Shown: positions 49,157 to 59,172, counted from the first letter of the stretch. The stretch: 64,000 bases of DNA from an uncultured Clostridia bacterium (GCA_948440265.1 CAOJOK010000002.1:124001-188000); one strand, 5' to 3'. Notes: a model not told the origin generated them from the letters alone. Numbers and translations are program-made.

Positions 49157-49675
49157 TCAGCCGAGGATTTCTTCTACGCTCTTGCCTCTCATCGCCGCAA
49201 TCTGCTCGGGCGAACGAAGCTGTCTCAATCCCGCCATCGTCGCTTTAACGCAGTTTATGGGGTTGCGCGAGCCGTAGCTCTTTGTCGTGATGTTGCGTAT
49301 TCCCGCAAGCTCGACCACGCTTCTCGCGCTCGAACCAGCGATAACGCCGGTACCCTCGGGAGCCGGTCTCAAAAGAACCTGGCTCTTGCCGAACACGCCG
49401 ATTATCTCGTGCGGTATAGTGGTTTCCGAAAGCGGAATCTTGACCATATCTCTGCGAGCCAACGCCTCGGCTTTCTTAATAGCTTCGGGGACTTCGGCGG
49501 CTTTTGCCATACCCATTCCCACGGAACCGTTTCCGTCGCCCACTACAACGAGCGCGGAAAAGCGCATATTGCGTCCGCCTTTAACGGTCTTACTTACTCT
49601 GTTTACGGCGACGAGCTTGCTTTTGATGCCGTCGTCAACCTTGACTTCTTCGCGTTCGCGTTCACGTCTTGCCAT
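49157..49675 (-). CDS. rpsE: Ribosomal protein S5
   Basis: This 172-residue protein has the N-terminal double-stranded RNA-binding fold with [27 protein letters not shown] and the C-terminal [22 protein letters not shown]5 supports translational accuracy and helicase action at the mRNA entry. A 97-base gap separates it from rpmD downstream. Confidence 0.97.
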   Translation of the reverse strand: MARREREREEVKVDDGIKSKLVAVNRVSKTVKGGRNMRFSALVVVGDGNGSVGMGMAKAAEVPEAIKKAEALARRDMVKIPLSETTIPHEIIGVFGKSQVLLRPAPEGTGVIAGSSARSVVELAGIRNITTKSYGSRNPINCVKATMAGLRQLRSPEQIAAMRGKSVEEILG

Positions 49676-49690
49676 TTTACGATGCCCTCC

Positions 49691-50053
49691 TTAAAATTTC
49701 AGTCCGGCTTCTCTCGCGCTTTCCGCGATAGCCTTGACGCGACCCGTGTACAGATAGCCGCCTCTGTCGAAAACGACTTCCTTTATCCCGAGCTTGATTG
49801 CCTTTGCCGCAACGTCGGCTCCGACGGCTTTCGCCGCTTCCACCTTGCTCTTGCCTTTAACGTCCATACCTTTGGCAATCGTGGAAGACGAGCAAAGCGT
49901 CTTGCCTGCTTTATCGTCGATTACCTGAACGTAAATGTTCGACAGGCTTCTGTATACGGACAATCTCGGACGCGCCGCCGTGCCTCTGACGGAGTCTTTG
50001 ACACGACGATGTCTTTTGAGTCTTACTTCGTTTTTATTGACTTTGTTTATCAT
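49691..50053 (-). CDS. rplR: Ribosomal protein L18
   Basis: This 120-residue protein begins with the basic [25 protein letters not shown] and ends in [26 protein letters not shown], the diagnostic 5S rRNA-binding form. It is normal in length and lies between rplF and rpsE. Confidence 0.98.
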   Translation of the reverse strand: MINKVNKNEVRLKRHRRVKDSVRGTAARPRLSVYRSLSNIYVQVIDDKAGKTLCSSSTIAKGMDVKGKSKVEAAKAVGADVAAKAIKLGIKEVVFDRGGYLYTGRVKAIAESAREAGLKF

Positions 50054-50065
50054 ATCGCTTTACTC

Positions 50066-50608
50066 CTATTTACCCGCGGTCTTGCCCTCTTTCTTCACAA
50101 CAACTTCGTCGCTGTAATGCAAACCGTAATTGTGATAGGGCTCGACGGGACGTTTGGAACGAATATTCGCCGCAGTCTGGCCTACAAGCTCTTTGTTTAT
50201 GCCCGTAACCGTAACTGTATTGGCGTCCGGACAAGCCAGCGTTATTCCGTCGGGAGCGGTGAACTCCACGGGGTGGCTGAACCCGAGGTTCATAACCAGC
50301 TTACTGCCGCTTACCTGAGCCTTATAGCCGACGCCCTGTATGACAAGCGTCTTGACGAACGGAGTTTCCACGCCTTTCACCATATTGGCGATAAGCTGAC
50401 GGTAAAGTCCGTGCTTGGCTCTTACATCTTTATTATCGCAATCTCTCGTCACGGTCAGCACGGCGCCTTCCTGCTTGACATCGATATGCTTATCCGCAAT
50501 TTTCTGCGTGAGCGTCCCTTTCGGTCCTTGCACCGTTACGACGCCACCTTCGAATTTGACTTTAACGGCTGCGGGAACGTCAATGTGCATTCTGCCTATT
50601 CTCGACAT
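50066..50608 (-). CDS. rplF: Ribosomal protein L6
   Basis: This 180-residue protein has two related domains. The N-terminus MSRIGRMHIDVPAAVKVKFEGGVVTVQGPKG and the C-terminal RSKRPVEPYHNYGLHYSDEVV-like end are diagnostic. It lies near the factor-binding centre of the large subunit. Gene order rpsH-rplF-rplR is normal. Confidence 0.98.
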   Translation of the reverse strand: MSRIGRMHIDVPAAVKVKFEGGVVTVQGPKGTLTQKIADKHIDVKQEGAVLTVTRDCDNKDVRAKHGLYRQLIANMVKGVETPFVKTLVIQGVGYKAQVSGSKLVMNLGFSHPVEFTAPDGITLACPDANTVTVTGINKELVGQTAANIRSKRPVEPYHNYGLHYSDEVVVKKEGKTAGK

Positions 50609-50624
50609 ATTCTACCTCCTACCG

Positions 50625-51023
50625 TTACCATACATAGGCAAGCACTTCGCCGCCTACTTTGTTCTTTCTCGCGTCTTTATCGGTCATAATACCCTTGCTC
50701 GTCGAGATTATCGCTATTCCGAGACCGCCCAAAACTTTGGGGAGTTCTTCATAGCCCGCGTACACGCGGAGTCCCGGCTTGCTTATACGCTTCAAATTCT
50801 TGATTACGCTTTCGTACTTTGCGCCGTATTTAAGCGTTATCGACATTTCGGGATGTCCGTCGACGTCGACGACTTCCACGCCTTTGACATAGCCTTCGTT
50901 CACGAGTATGTCCACAATCGCCTTCTTCATCTTGGAGTTGGGGACATTGACCGTGTCGTGACGCGCAATGAGAGCGTTTCTTATTCTTGTCAGCAAATCC
51001 GCTATCGGGTCTGTCGTTACCAT
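50625..51023 (-). CDS. rpsH: Ribosomal protein S8
   Basis: This 132-residue protein begins [23 protein letters not shown] and ends [31 protein letters not shown], both diagnostic. S8 is a primary binder of the central 16S rRNA domain and in some bacteria represses the spc operon; no repressor site was identified here. Confidence 0.98.
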   Translation of the reverse strand: MVTTDPIADLLTRIRNALIARHDTVNVPNSKMKKAIVDILVNEGYVKGVEVVDVDGHPEMSITLKYGAKYESVIKNLKRISKPGLRVYAGYEELPKVLGGLGIAIISTSKGIMTDKDARKNKVGGEVLAYVW

Positions 51024-51038
51024 ATTGTTCGCCCTCCT

Positions 51039-51224
51039 TTACCAGCTCGACTTTTTGACGCCGGGAATCTCTCCCTTATACGCCAATTCTCGGAAACAAA
51101 TTCTGCATATTCCGTACTTTCTCAAAACCGCGTGAGGTCTGCCGCAGATATTGCAGCGGGTGTACTCGCGGGTGGAGAACTTCGCCGGCTTCTTTTGCTT
51201 GTTTACAAGTGCTTTTCTTGCCAT
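51039..51224 (-). CDS. rpsN: Ribosomal protein S14, zinc type
   Basis: This 61-residue protein is the short zinc-binding form of S14, with two CxxC pairs: CNICGRPH and CRICF. The end [16 protein letters not shown] is diagnostic. It is part of the small-subunit head. It lies between rplE and rpsH. Confidence 0.98.
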   Translation of the reverse strand: MARKALVNKQKKPAKFSTREYTRCNICGRPHAVLRKYGICRICFRELAYKGEIPGVKKSSW

Positions 51225-51247
51225 TTTTTATTTTCTCCTTTTCCCTG

Positions 51248-51832
51248 CTAGTTCTTGAAAGGCATTCCAAGCTTGGCAAGGAGCGTCTTTGCTTCGTCGT
51301 CGGTCTTTGCCGTCGTGACTACACAAACGTCGAATCCCCTGACTTTCTCTACCTGTTCATAGGAAATTTCGGGGAAGATTATCTGTTCTTTAATGCCGAG
51401 AGCATAGTTGCCGCGTCCGTCGAAAGATTTGCCGGAAATACCGCGGAAGTCTCTCACGCGCGGAAGCGCTATGGACACCAGTTTGTCGAAGAACTCGTAC
51501 ATTCTGTCGCCGCGGAGCGTGACTTTCACGCCTATGGGCTGTCCTTCGCGGAGCTTGAAGTTCGCAACCGACTTCTTGGCTCTTGCAACCACGGCTTTCT
51601 GACCGCATATCGCTTCCAATTCCGCCGTCGCAATCTGCATCGACTTCGAATTGTCCTTTATGTCGCCGAGGCGCATATTCAGTACGATTTTATCGAGCTT
51701 GGGAACTTCGTTGACATTCTTATAGCCCTTTTCTTTCATAAGAGCGGGCACTATCTCGGATACGTATCTCTTTTTGAGACGGTTTCTTCCGTTGTCTGCG
51801 CCGACCGCAGCTTTTTTCTCTTTATCTGCCAT
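51248..51832 (-). CDS. rplE: Ribosomal protein L5
   Basis: This 194-residue protein binds 5S r[28 protein letters not shown]-type start, [25 protein letters not shown] and [16 protein letters not shown]-like end (seen as [20 protein letters not shown]) are conserved. About 14 residues precede the usual N-terminus ([15 protein letters not shown]). It lies between rplX and rpsN. Confidence 0.97.
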   Translation of the reverse strand: MADKEKKAAVGADNGRNRLKKRYVSEIVPALMKEKGYKNVNEVPKLDKIVLNMRLGDIKDNSKSMQIATAELEAICGQKAVVARAKKSVANFKLREGQPIGVKVTLRGDRMYEFFDKLVSIALPRVRDFRGISGKSFDGRGNYALGIKEQIIFPEISYEQVEKVRGFDVCVVTTAKTDDEAKTLLAKLGMPFKN

Positions 51833-51840
51833 ACGTCCTC

Positions 51841-52332
51841 CTACTTGCTCTCTTTAACCGTCTTTTTCTTTGCGGCGGGCTTTTTCTCTTTGACTTCCGT
51901 CTGTTCGACAGCCTCTTCCGTCTTTACTTCTTCGACGGTTTCTTCTTTCTTTTTAGCCGTTTTCTTTGCAGGCTTTTTCTCGGCGTCCTTACCCTTCTTC
52001 TTGTCGACTTTCATCTTCGTGTCGAGAGAAGCTCCGCACTTGATGCAAGCACGCACTTTTTTGCCGTCCGACTCTCCTGCCTTGACTCTCGTCGCCTTGT
52101 TGCAGGACGGACAGATTATCTGTACGTTGCTGACATCGATGTTGCCGGGTTCGGTGTTCTTGCCGCCGGGCTGCTGCGGTCCTCTCGGCTTGACGTGCCT
52201 CGTGACCATATTTCTGCCTTCGACTTTAACCGTTCCCTTTGCGGTATTGACCGAAAGTACCTTGCCGGTCTTTTTCTTGTCTTTACCTGCTATGATGACT
52301 ACGTTGTCGCCTGTTTTTACGTTCAAACTCAT
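51841..52332 (-). CDS. rplX: Ribosomal protein L24 with zinc motif and long charged tail
   Basis: The protein has 163 residues, against about 103 for most L24. The KOW domain is at the N-terminus ([22 protein letters not shown]). The second part carries two CxxC pairs, CPSCNKAT and CIKCGAS, so a zinc ribbon is likely. The last 55 residues are a low-complexity lysine- and glutamate-rich tail ([20 protein letters not shown]). L24 starts assembly of the large subunit. The tail is probably disordered and its role is unknown. Confidence 0.95.
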   Translation of the reverse strand: MSLNVKTGDNVVIIAGKDKKKTGKVLSVNTAKGTVKVEGRNMVTRHVKPRGPQQPGGKNTEPGNIDVSNVQIICPSCNKATRVKAGESDGKKVRACIKCGASLDTKMKVDKKKGKDAEKKPAKKTAKKKEETVEEVKTEEAVEQTEVKEKKPAAKKKTVKESK

Positions 52333-52346
52333 CGTTTCTGTCCTCC

Positions 52347-52715
52347 TTAAAGCACTTCCGGAGCCAAAGATATAATTTTCATATAATCTTTGTCTCGAAG
52401 TTCTCTTGCAATCGGTCCGAATATACGCGAGCCGCGCGGCTGTTTCTGGTTGTCGATAATAACCGCCGCATTGTCGTCGAAGCGGATATGCGAACCGTCG
52501 GGACGGTTAACGCCTTTATTGGTGCGGACTATGACTGCCTTTACGACGTCGCCTTTTTTAACTGCTCCACCGGGGTTAGCAGACTTTACCGACGCGACGA
52601 TGACGTCGCCGATATTGCCGCTGCGCCTGAAAGAGCCGCCCAGCACCCTTATGCACATAATCTCTTTCGCGCCGCTGTTGTCGGCTGCTTTTAAATATGT
52701 CTGGGGTTGTATCAT
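52347..52715 (-). CDS. rplN: Ribosomal protein L14
   Basis: This 122-residue protein has the L14 signature [21 protein letters not shown] and the end [37 protein letters not shown]. It lies at the subunit interface. It is separated from rpsQ upstream by 76 bases. Confidence 0.98.
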   Translation of the reverse strand: MIQPQTYLKAADNSGAKEIMCIRVLGGSFRRSGNIGDVIVASVKSANPGGAVKKGDVVKAVIVRTNKGVNRPDGSHIRFDDNAAVIIDNQKQPRGSRIFGPIARELRDKDYMKIISLAPEVL

Positions 52716-52791
52716 AATACTCTTTACTCCGTTTTGTTTTCGTGCCGAAGGGGTCTGCCCGTTCGGACTTTTCCGCCGCTTTCGCTACGGC

Positions 52792-53049
52792 TTACTTCGC
52801 CTTTTCTATAATTCTCGAAAGTCTCCAGCACTTATCCTTGGACAGGTGTCTGGTTTCGGTGACTTCGACGGTATCGCCGATTCCGCACTCGTTGTTCTCG
52901 TCGTGCGCTTTGAGCTTTTTCGTCTTGTTTATGGTCTTTTTGTAGAGAGGATGTTTTGCTTTGTCGCGAATGGCAACGACAATGGTTTTGTCCATTTTGT
53001 TGCTGACGACGATGCCTTCTCTGACTTTTCTGTTATTTCTTTCTTCCAT
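52792..53049 (-). CDS. rpsQ: Ribosomal protein S17
   Basis: This 85-residue protein begins [27 protein letters not shown] and has the conserved [20 protein letters not shown]. It is an OB-fold protein that binds 16S rRNA early in assembly. It lies ten bases after rpmC. Confidence 0.98.
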   Translation of the reverse strand: MEERNNRKVREGIVVSNKMDKTIVVAIRDKAKHPLYKKTINKTKKLKAHDENNECGIGDTVEVTETRHLSKDKCWRLSRIIEKAK

Positions 53050-53059
53050 AACCTCTCCT

Positions 53060-53260
53060 TCAAGCCTTTGCTTTCAGCTCGCGCTCGCGCATTACCGTCT
53101 TAATGCGTGCGATGTCTTTCTTGCATTTATTCATTTGCATAGGGTTATTAAGCTGTCCGGTAGCGTGGGAAAAACGCAGATTGAAAAGTTCCTGTTTCAG
53201 CTCGGAAAGCTTAACTTTCAACTCGTCGTCTTTCAAAGCGTGAATTTCACTTGCTTTCAT
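53060..53260 (-). CDS. rpmC: Ribosomal protein L29
   Basis: This 66-residue helical protein begins [36 protein letters not shown] and contains the diagnostic [16 protein letters not shown]29 lies at the peptide exit tunnel and helps recruit trigger factor and SRP. Its ATG shares one base with the rplP stop. Confidence 0.98.
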   Translation of the reverse strand: MKASEIHALKDDELKVKLSELKQELFNLRFSHATGQLNNPMQMNKCKKDIARIKTVMRERELKAKA

Positions 53261-53709
53261 TATTCGTTAACCTCCTCTTTCTCGGAGCTTTCGACTTCCG
53301 CCTCGTCCTTTTTGACTATCTTGCAACGAACGGGAAGCTTGTGCGAGGCAAGGCGCAATGCTTCTCTTGCCACATCTTCGGCAACGCCTGCGATTTCGAA
53401 CATAACTCTGCCCGGCTTCACGACTGCCGCCCAATATTCGGGAGAGCCCTTGCCGCTGCCCATTCGGGTTTCCGCAGGTTTCTTCGTTATCGGCTTGTGC
53501 GGGAATATGTCTATCCAAACCTGTCCGCCGCGCTTGATGTATCTCGTCATTGCGATACGCGCCGCCTCTATCTGGTTGGACGTTATCCAACCGCAGTCCA
53601 AAGACGCCAAACCGTATTCGCCGTATGCGACTTTATTGCCGCTGTTAGCCTTTCCTTTCATTCTGCCGCGCTGTACTTTGCGCCGCTTTACTCTTTTAGG
53701 CATTAACAT
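53260..53709 (-). CDS. rplP: Ribosomal protein L16
   Basis: From the ATG at 53709 the protein has 149 residues. AAGGAGG lies 11 bases upstream and the family N-terminus [19 protein letters not shown] begins here; the ORF-track start lies inside rps[25 protein letters not shown] and [10 protein letters not shown] are conserved. L16 helps to place tRNA in the A site. The acidic end ([13 protein letters not shown]) is longer than usual by a few residues. Confidence 0.96.
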   Translation of the reverse strand: MLMPKRVKRRKVQRGRMKGKANSGNKVAYGEYGLASLDCGWITSNQIEAARIAMTRYIKRGGQVWIDIFPHKPITKKPAETRMGSGKGSPEYWAAVVKPGRVMFEIAGVAEDVAREALRLASHKLPVRCKIVKKDEAEVESSEKEEVNE

Positions 53710-53710
53710 A

Positions 53711-54373
53711 TTACTTCTGTCCTCCTTCCGAGGGAGCGGGTTTTGCAAGTATCTCGCCCTTATACACCCATACCTTGACGCCGATTATTCCGAACGTCGT
53801 ATGCGCTTCCGCCGTACCGTAATCGATATCGGCGCGCAATGTCTGCAGGGGTATCGAACCCTCGTGATAGTGTTCGCTTCTGGCTATTTCCGCGCCGTCG
53901 AGACGACCGGACACCATTATCTTCACGCCTTTCGCGCCGCTCTTCATAACTCTGGACATAGCCTGCTTCATCGTTCTGCGGAACGAGCTTCTCTTTTCCA
54001 GCTGTGCCGCCACGTTTTCCGCAACCAGCGTCGCGTCCATATCGGGGCGTTTAACTTCGAGCACGTTGAGGCTGACCGTCTTGCCGTTTACGAGTTTGGC
54101 AATCTCTTTTTTGAGTTTCTCGACGCCTGCGCCCTTCTGACCGATTATCATACCGGGTTTGGAAGTATGAATATCGATTATGACTTTACCCTGCGCGCGT
54201 TCCAACGCTATGCGGGAGATGCCGTATGCGTAGTAAGTCTTTTTGATATACTGACGGATTTTGTAATCTTCGTAAAGGTTGTCTGCAAAATCTTTTTTGC
54301 TTGCATACCATTGCGCGTTCCAGCCGTCTATTACGCCCACACGCAGTCCGTGCGGATTGACTTTCTGACCCAT
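53711..54373 (-). CDS. rpsC: Ribosomal protein S3
   Basis: This 220-residue protein begins [29 protein letters not shown] and has the KH domain ([24 protein letters not shown]) and the conserved [10 protein letters not shown] and [10 protein letters not shown]-like end (seen as [12 protein letters not shown]). It forms the mRNA entry gate of the small subunit. Its start shares one base with the rplV stop. Confidence 0.98.
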   Translation of the reverse strand: MGQKVNPHGLRVGVIDGWNAQWYASKKDFADNLYEDYKIRQYIKKTYYAYGISRIALERAQGKVIIDIHTSKPGMIIGQKGAGVEKLKKEIAKLVNGKTVSLNVLEVKRPDMDATLVAENVAAQLEKRSSFRRTMKQAMSRVMKSGAKGVKIMVSGRLDGAEIARSEHYHEGSIPLQTLRADIDYGTAEAHTTFGIIGVKVWVYKGEILAKPAPSEGGQK

Positions 54374-54771
54374 TATTTGACCTCCTTGTACGTGTCGAGT
54401 ATAGCCGTTATGTGGCTGGTTCTCTTATTGATGCGGTGTCCTCTGCCCTGGGAAACGGGGTTCATTCTCTTGAGAATGGGACCGCAGTCCGCGAATATTT
54501 CCGCAACATACAGGCTGTCTCTGGACATATCCTTGTTATGTTCCGCATTTGCCGCAGCCGACGCTATGACCTTGTAAACGGCTTCGCTTGCCGCTTTCGG
54601 CGTTGCCTTCAAAATCGCGAGAGCTTCGTTTACCGACTTGCCGCGAACGGTGTCGATGACCACTCTCACCTTTGTCGGCGATATGCGGATATATCTTGCG
54701 TGCGCCGTAGGACGCTGATTCTTTTTATTCTCTTTGCGGATTTCCGCTTTTTCTCTCATTCTTTTTGCCAT
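54373..54771 (-). CDS. rplV: Ribosomal protein L22
   Basis: This 132-residue protein has the L22 core [26 protein letters not shown] and the loop end [24 protein letters not shown] that lines the exit tunnel. An N-terminal extension of about 20 residues is basic ([18 protein letters not shown]). It lies between rpsS and rpsC. Confidence 0.97.
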   Translation of the reverse strand: MAKRMREKAEIRKENKKNQRPTAHARYIRISPTKVRVVIDTVRGKSVNEALAILKATPKAASEAVYKVIASAAANAEHNKDMSRDSLYVAEIFADCGPILKRMNPVSQGRGHRINKRTSHITAILDTYKEVK

Positions 54772-54782
54772 TGCCTTAACTC

Positions 54783-55061
54783 CTATTTGCCCTTCGCCGT
54801 TTTCTCTCCGGCGTGACCCTTAAACGTGCGGGTGGGCGCGAACTCGCCCAGCTTGTGTCCGACCATTTCTTCGGTGCAATAGACGGGAACGTGCTTACGG
54901 CCGTCGTGAACGGCAATCGTGCAACCCACGAACTCGGGGAATATCGTCGAGCTTCTCGACCAGGTCTTTATGACTTTTTTATCGGTGGTGTCCTGCTGCG
55001 CGCGCACTCTGTTTAACAGACGCTCTTCGACGTAGGGACCTTTCTTAATGCTTCTTGACAT
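54783..55061 (-). CDS. rpsS: Ribosomal protein S19
   Basis: This 92-residue protein begins [19 protein letters not shown] and ends [52 protein letters not shown] is diagnostic. It lies in the small-subunit head with S13. Confidence 0.98.
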   Translation of the reverse strand: MSRSIKKGPYVEERLLNRVRAQQDTTDKKVIKTWSRSSTIFPEFVGCTIAVHDGRKHVPVYCTEEMVGHKLGEFAPTRTFKGHAGEKTAKGK

Positions 55062-55073
55062 CTTGCTTCACCT

Positions 55074-55901
55074 CTAATTGATGCGCTTGACAATAAACTT
55101 GTCGCTTGCCTTATGCTTCTTTCTCGTCTTGTAACCGAGCGTCGGTTTGCCCCAAGGCGTAACCGGAGACGGTCTGCCTATCGGAGACTTGCCTTCGCCG
55201 CCGCCGTGAGGGTGGTCGCAGGGGTTCATAACCACACCGCGGACGGTGGGACGGACGCCCATATGACGCTTTCTGCCGGCTTTGCCGAGAGATACCAGCT
55301 CGTGGTCGAGATTTCCGACCTGACCTACCGTCGCTCTGCAAGCTATCGGTATCATTCTCATTTCGCCGGACGGCAACTTCAACGTCGCGTACTTTCCTTC
55401 TTTCGCCATAAGCTGCGCGCTGCTTCCCGCCGCTTTGGCAATCTGTCCGCCCTTACCCGGCTGCATTTCGATGTTGTGCACCATTGTACCGACGGGGATA
55501 TTTTCCAAAGGCAGTGCGTTGCCCGCTTTGATGTCCGCATCCGGACCGCTTATAACGGTGTCGCCCTGATTGAGTCCGACGGGAGCGAGAATATATCTCT
55601 TTTCGCCGTCCGCATACGTCAGGAGCGCTATATACGACGTGCGGTTGGGGTCGTACTCTATTTCGCTCACCTTTGCGGGGATGCCGTCTTTATTGCGCTT
55701 GAAGTCGATTATTCTGTACTTTCTGCGGTTTCCGCCGCCCTTGTGGCGAACGGTTATTCTGCCGTTATTGTTTCTTCCGCCCGATTTGCTCTGTACTTCC
55801 AGAAGCGATTTTTCCGGGGTGGTCGTCGTTATTTCGGTGAACGCGCTGACCGTCTTTTGGCGGGTACCCGGAGTTATCGGCTTATATCTCTTTATAGCCA
55901 T
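55074..55901 (-). CDS. rplB: Ribosomal protein L2
   Basis: This 275-residue protein is of normal length. [27 protein letters not shown] and the functional loop [30 protein letters not shown], with the histidine near the peptidyl transferase centre, are fully conserved. It lies between rplW and rpsS. Confidence 0.99.
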   Translation of the reverse strand: MAIKRYKPITPGTRQKTVSAFTEITTTTPEKSLLEVQSKSGGRNNNGRITVRHKGGGNRRKYRIIDFKRNKDGIPAKVSEIEYDPNRTSYIALLTYADGEKRYILAPVGLNQGDTVISGPDADIKAGNALPLENIPVGTMVHNIEMQPGKGGQIAKAAGSSAQLMAKEGKYATLKLPSGEMRMIPIACRATVGQVGNLDHELVSLGKAGRKRHMGVRPTVRGVVMNPCDHPHGGGEGKSPIGRPSPVTPWGKPTLGYKTRKKHKASDKFIVKRIN

Positions 55902-55936
55902 AATTTATTCTCTCCTTAACTGTTCAATCCGCGTCT

Positions 55937-56227
55937 TTAAGCCATACTCTCGAAGAACTCGATGGCTTTGCTGTCCGCGGTGAGCTGCACGTACGCCTTC
56001 TTATACGACGAAGTATAGCCCTCCGTTCTGCCTTGTCTCTTATACTTGCCGCGCACGTTTACCGTGTTGACCTTCTGCACTTTCACTTTGAAAATTTCTT
56101 CGACCGCGGCTTTGATTTGGGTCTTGTTCGCATCTTTCGCCACGACGAACGTGTACTTCTTGTTTGCGATACCCTCGTTGCCCTTTTCGGTGATTATAGG
56201 CTTTCTGATTATGTCGTATGCGTTCAT
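55937..56227 (-). CDS. rplW: Ribosomal protein L23
   Basis: From the ATG at 56227 the protein has 96 residues. The ORF-track start is far inside rplD and is not real. The family start [29 protein letters not shown] and the end [25 protein letters not shown] are conserved. L23 is the docking site for SRP and trigger factor at the tunnel exit. The ATG shares one base with the rplD stop (TAATG). Confidence 0.97.
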   Translation of the reverse strand: MNAYDIIRKPIITEKGNEGIANKKYTFVVAKDANKTQIKAAVEEIFKVKVQKVNTVNVRGKYKRQGRTEGYTSSYKKAYVQLTADSKAIEFFESMA

Positions 56228-56853
56228 TATGCCTTGCACCTCTCTGTGATTTTCTCTATTGCCGCTTTGGTCGCAACGAACTTGCTTCCCGACACAACGT
56301 CGTAAACGCTTGCAAGCTCGCTCGCCACGGTGGTCACGTTGGGAAGATTGTTTGCCGCTCTGACCACGTCGGCGTCGGTTTCGGTAAGGCACAGCACGAC
56401 GTTCTTTTCCAAGCCGAGCGCTTTGACCACCTTAACCATTTCCTTCGTCTTTGCTTCGGCAAGCTTGATTTCGTCGACGATGACAATCTGTCCGTCCGCA
56501 AGCTTTTTGGAGAGCGCCGATTTCATAGCGCCGACCTTTGCCGTCTTGTTTATTTTCTGCGAGAAGTCTCTGGGCTTCGGCGCGAATACGACGCCGCCTT
56601 TATTCCACTGCGGCGCTCTTATGGAACCCTGACGGGCTCTACCGGTGCCTTTCTGCCTCCAGGGCTTTATTCCGCCACCCCTTACTTCCGTTCTCGTCAA
56701 TGCGCTTTTCGTTCCCTGACGCGCATTGTTGAGCTGCGCCACGACCGCCTGATGAATGAGCGGCTCGTTATACTCGACTCCGAAAACGCTCTCGTCCAAT
56801 TCGAGGACGCCCGCTTTCTCGCCGGTTTGTTTCAATATATCGATAGTAGGCAT
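56227..56853 (-). CDS. rplD: Ribosomal protein L4
   Basis: This 208-residue protein has the conserved loop [47 protein letters not shown], which reaches into the exit tunnel. In gamma-proteobacteria L4 also represses the S10 operon through its leader; whether that holds here is unknown. It lies between rplC and rplW. Confidence 0.98.
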   Translation of the reverse strand: MPTIDILKQTGEKAGVLELDESVFGVEYNEPLIHQAVVAQLNNARQGTKSALTRTEVRGGGIKPWRQKGTGRARQGSIRAPQWNKGGVVFAPKPRDFSQKINKTAKVGAMKSALSKKLADGQIVIVDEIKLAEAKTKEMVKVVKALGLEKNVVLCLTETDADVVRAANNLPNVTTVASELASVYDVVSGSKFVATKAAIEKITERCKA

Positions 56854-56868
56854 TTATTTCTCCTCCGC

Positions 56869-57558
56869 TCACTTCTTCTTGACCGTATCTTTAACCGTTA
56901 CGAGTCCGCCTTTGGGACCGGGGACCGCGCCGCGGATAAGGAGTACGTTTCTCTCTTTGTCTACCTTGACTATGGTAAGGTTCTGAATCGTCACGTTTTC
57001 GCGTCCGTACTGACCTGCCATCTTCAAGCCCTTGATAACCTTGCTCGGCGTCGAGTTTGCACCCGTGGAACCGCGCTCGCGGTGAACGGGGCCGGTACCG
57101 TGGCTCATCTTCAAGCGGTGGAAGTTCCAGCGCTTTATCGCTCCGGTGAAGCCTCTGCCCTTCGTCACGCCCGATACGTCCACTCTGTCTCCGTTCTCGA
57201 AGATGTCGCAGGTTATCTGCTTGCCTATTTCATAGCTTTCGGCGTTTTCCAACTTGAACTCCGCAATCACGCGCTTGGGTGCGATGCCCGCCTTTTCGAA
57301 CTCGCCGACCTGCGGCTTGTTCACTCCCTTATACGGCGTGTACTGCTTGTCCTTGTCGCCTTTCTTATACTTGACCGTTTTTCCCGCAGCGGCATCCTCG
57401 TAAGCGAGCTGCACCGAGCTGTAACCGTTACGCTCCTGCGTTCTTATACCGAACACGGTCACGGGACCTGCCTCCACCACGGTTACGGGAATCATCAGTC
57501 CTGTTTCGTCGAATATTTGAGTCATGCCGACCTTGCGGCCCAAAATAGCTTTTTTCAC
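56869..57558 (-). CDS. rplC: Ribosomal protein L3
   Basis: This 229-residue protein begins MKKAILGRKVGMTQIFDETGLMIPVTVVEAGP and has the conserved SGVTKGRGFTGAIKRWNFHRLKMSHGTGPVHRERGSTGA-type loop (quoted in part: RGFTGAIKRWNFHRLKMSHG) near the peptidyl transferase centre. It is slightly longer than the E. coli protein. It is the second gene of the S10 operon. Confidence 0.98.
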   Translation of the reverse strand: MKKAILGRKVGMTQIFDETGLMIPVTVVEAGPVTVFGIRTQERNGYSSVQLAYEDAAAGKTVKYKKGDKDKQYTPYKGVNKPQVGEFEKAGIAPKRVIAEFKLENAESYEIGKQITCDIFENGDRVDVSGVTKGRGFTGAIKRWNFHRLKMSHGTGPVHRERGSTGANSTPSKVIKGLKMAGQYGRENVTIQNLTIVKVDKERNVLLIRGAVPGPKGGLVTVKDTVKKK

Positions 57559-57580
57559 GTTACTTTACCTCCGCAAGTCC

Positions 57581-57889
57581 TTAAAGCTTTATCTGAATGT
57601 CCACACCCGCCGGCAAATCGAGCTTCATAAGCGAATCGACCGTCTTTGCCGAAGGATTGTAGATGTCGATGAGTCTCTTATGTGTGAGAATCTCGAACTG
57701 CTCTCTCGAATCCTTATACTTATGCACCGCACGCAGTATGGTCACCACTTCCCTGTCCGTCGGAAGGGGAATGGGTCCGCTGACCTTGGTGCCCGTTCTC
57801 TTTGCCGTTTCCACTATACGCGCAGCCGACTGGTCAATCACGTTGTGGTCGTAAGCTTTGAGTTTGATACGAATCTTCTGTCCTGCCAT
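57581..57889 (-). CDS. rpsJ: Ribosomal protein S10
   Basis: This 102-residue protein is of normal length. [28 protein letters not shown] and [26 protein letters not shown] are diagnostic. S10 is part of the small-subunit head and also the transcription antitermination factor NusE. It is the first gene of the ribosomal cluster. Its ATG follows GGAGGTAAAGTAA and a structured leader. Confidence 0.98.
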   Translation of the reverse strand: MAGQKIRIKLKAYDHNVIDQSAARIVETAKRTGTKVSGPIPLPTDREVVTILRAVHKYKDSREQFEILTHKRLIDIYNPSAKTVDSLMKLDLPAGVDIQIKL

Positions 57890-58180
57890 TTACTTTACCT
57901 CCATAGCATTTCACCGCTACCACCGTCTTTCGCGTGTCAAAACAAGGGGCGAAATTTTCGGACTTTCGGTTTTCGGCACAGAGGGTCGAACCTCAAAGTC
58001 CAGACACGCATATAATAATAAAAGGCGTTTCGCGGGCGCAGCGGGTCAAGCCGCCGCTATCGGTCCGACGAAGTTCTCCGCAACCCGCTAAAATTAAGTG
58101 CGGCAATCTCCGTTTTCATACCGTATAAGCCCCGCCGTGTCTCAAAAGGGGCGCAAAAAAAGCGCATACTTTGAGCATAG
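57890..58180 (-). promoter_or_regulatory. Structured leader of the S10 ribosomal operon
   Basis: About 290 bases separate the probable transcription start from rpsJ, with no supported ORF. On the minus strand AGCGGGT pairs with ACCCGCT around a 35-base arm (about 58040-58091), and GGACTTT pairs with AAAGTCC around an inner GAGG/CCTC hairpin (about 57955-58000). A short GCGC-T7-GCGC hairpin lies near 58150-58166. A long structured leader suggests feedback control by a ribosomal protein, but I cannot name the regulator. Confidence 0.5.
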
Positions 58181-58187
58181 CTTTGGT

Positions 58188-58216
58188 ATTATACCGCCTG
58201 TAACAATTTTTGTCAA
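58188..58216 (-). promoter_or_regulatory. Consensus sigma-A promoter of the S10-spc-alpha cluster
   Basis: A perfect TTGACA (58211-58216) and a perfect TATAAT (58188-58193) are 17 bases apart on the minus strand, followed by A+T-rich upstream sequence that may act as an UP element. Confidence 0.88.
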
Positions 58217-58303
58217 GCGTTTTTCTCTCTTTTATAGAAAAATTTTGTCCTTTTTGTGCGGCATTATACTTGTTTCGTCGAAACGGTTCTACATAAAAAC
58301 ATT

Positions 58304-58335
58304 GCGCTCCGCCTTGATTCGATAAAGCGGAGCGC
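58304..58335 (-). terminator. Terminator of spo0A
   Basis: GCGCTCCGC, a 14-base loop and GCGGAGCGC form a perfect nine-base stem, followed by AATGTTTTTATG on the minus strand. It starts 17 bases beyond the spo0A stop. Confidence 0.78.
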
Positions 58336-58351
58336 CGTTATTATATATCCG

Positions 58352-59107
58352 TCAAAGCGCTTCCAAAAGCATCTTGTCGGCGACGAGAGCTATGAACTCG
58401 CCGTTGGTAGGTTTTTCGTTATGGTTGTATACCCTGACGCCGAACAGAGAGTTGATGTTTTCAATCTTTCCGCGGTTCCACGCCACTTCGATTGCGTGGC
58501 GTATGGCTCTTTCCACCTTGCTGGGAGAAGTATCGAACCGCTCGGCGACTTCGGGATACAGTCTTTTGGTAATACTGTTTATTATGTCGGGGTTGTCTAT
58601 CGCCATTTTTATGGCTTCGCGCAGAAACTGATAGCCCTTGATGTGCGCGGGAATCCCGACGGTAATGAATATGTTGGTAATCTTTTCGTCGAGAGACTTG
58701 TTCGCCGTGCGCGTGCTCTGCGCTTTCACCTGCGGTCTTTCGACTATAGGCGCCGAAGCAAGGTCTTTGAGACGGGCGGCAAGCGCGTCGGTCGAGCAGG
58801 GCTTTATCATATAATAGTCGGCTCCGAGCATAGCGGCTTTCGAGATGAACGTATCCTGCGAGAGCGCGCTCAAAACCAGCGTATGTACTTTTTGTCTGTC
58901 AATCTTTTCCAGCACCGAAAAACCGTCCATCTTCGGCATAACGAGGTCCAGCACCACTATGTCGGGCGACAGCGAATTTATCATCTGCACCGCCGTCTCT
59001 CCGTCCGTCGCCTTGCCGATAATATCGAAGCCGCGGTCCGTCAGCGCCGTCTCCGTTTCGGCAAGAAAGTCTTCGTTATCGTCTACCAACAAAATTCGAT
59101 TTTTCAT
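58352..59107 (-). CDS. spo0A: Sporulation master regulator Spo0A
   Basis: From the ATG at 59107 the protein has 251 residues; GAGGAAAACGCATA-ATG supports this start over the ORF-track start 15 codons earlier. The receiver domain (1-120) starts RILLVDDNEDF and has phospho-Asp in VVLDLVMPKMDG and the Thr/Ser and Lys partners in LVLSALSQ and MIKPCSTD. The C-terminal DNA-binding domain (about 140-250) includes GIPAHIKGYQFLREAIKMAIDNP and the recognition helix region SPSKVERAIRHAIEVAWNRG, as in true Spo0A. It controls entry into sporulation in Bacillota. Its place directly upstream of the S10 operon is unusual, and the spoIVB/recN neighbours are absent. Confidence 0.96.
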   Translation of the reverse strand: MKNRILLVDDNEDFLAETETALTDRGFDIIGKATDGETAVQMINSLSPDIVVLDLVMPKMDGFSVLEKIDRQKVHTLVLSALSQDTFISKAAMLGADYYMIKPCSTDALAARLKDLASAPIVERPQVKAQSTRTANKSLDEKITNIFITVGIPAHIKGYQFLREAIKMAIDNPDIINSITKRLYPEVAERFDTSPSKVERAIRHAIEVAWNRGKIENINSLFGVRVYNHNEKPTNGEFIALVADKMLLEAL

Positions 59108-59143
59108 TATGCGTTTTCCTCTTTTATTTTTATTACATATAAA

Positions 59144-59172
59144 ATTATACACGCCTCCGCAAGAAAAGACAA
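59144..59172 (-). promoter_or_regulatory. Sigma-A promoter of spo0A
   Basis: TTGTCT (59167-59172) and TATAAT (59144-59149) have a 17-base spacer on the minus strand, about 37 bases before the ATG. I did not find a clear sigma-H promoter or a 0A box (TGTCGAA) in this short gap. Confidence 0.7.
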
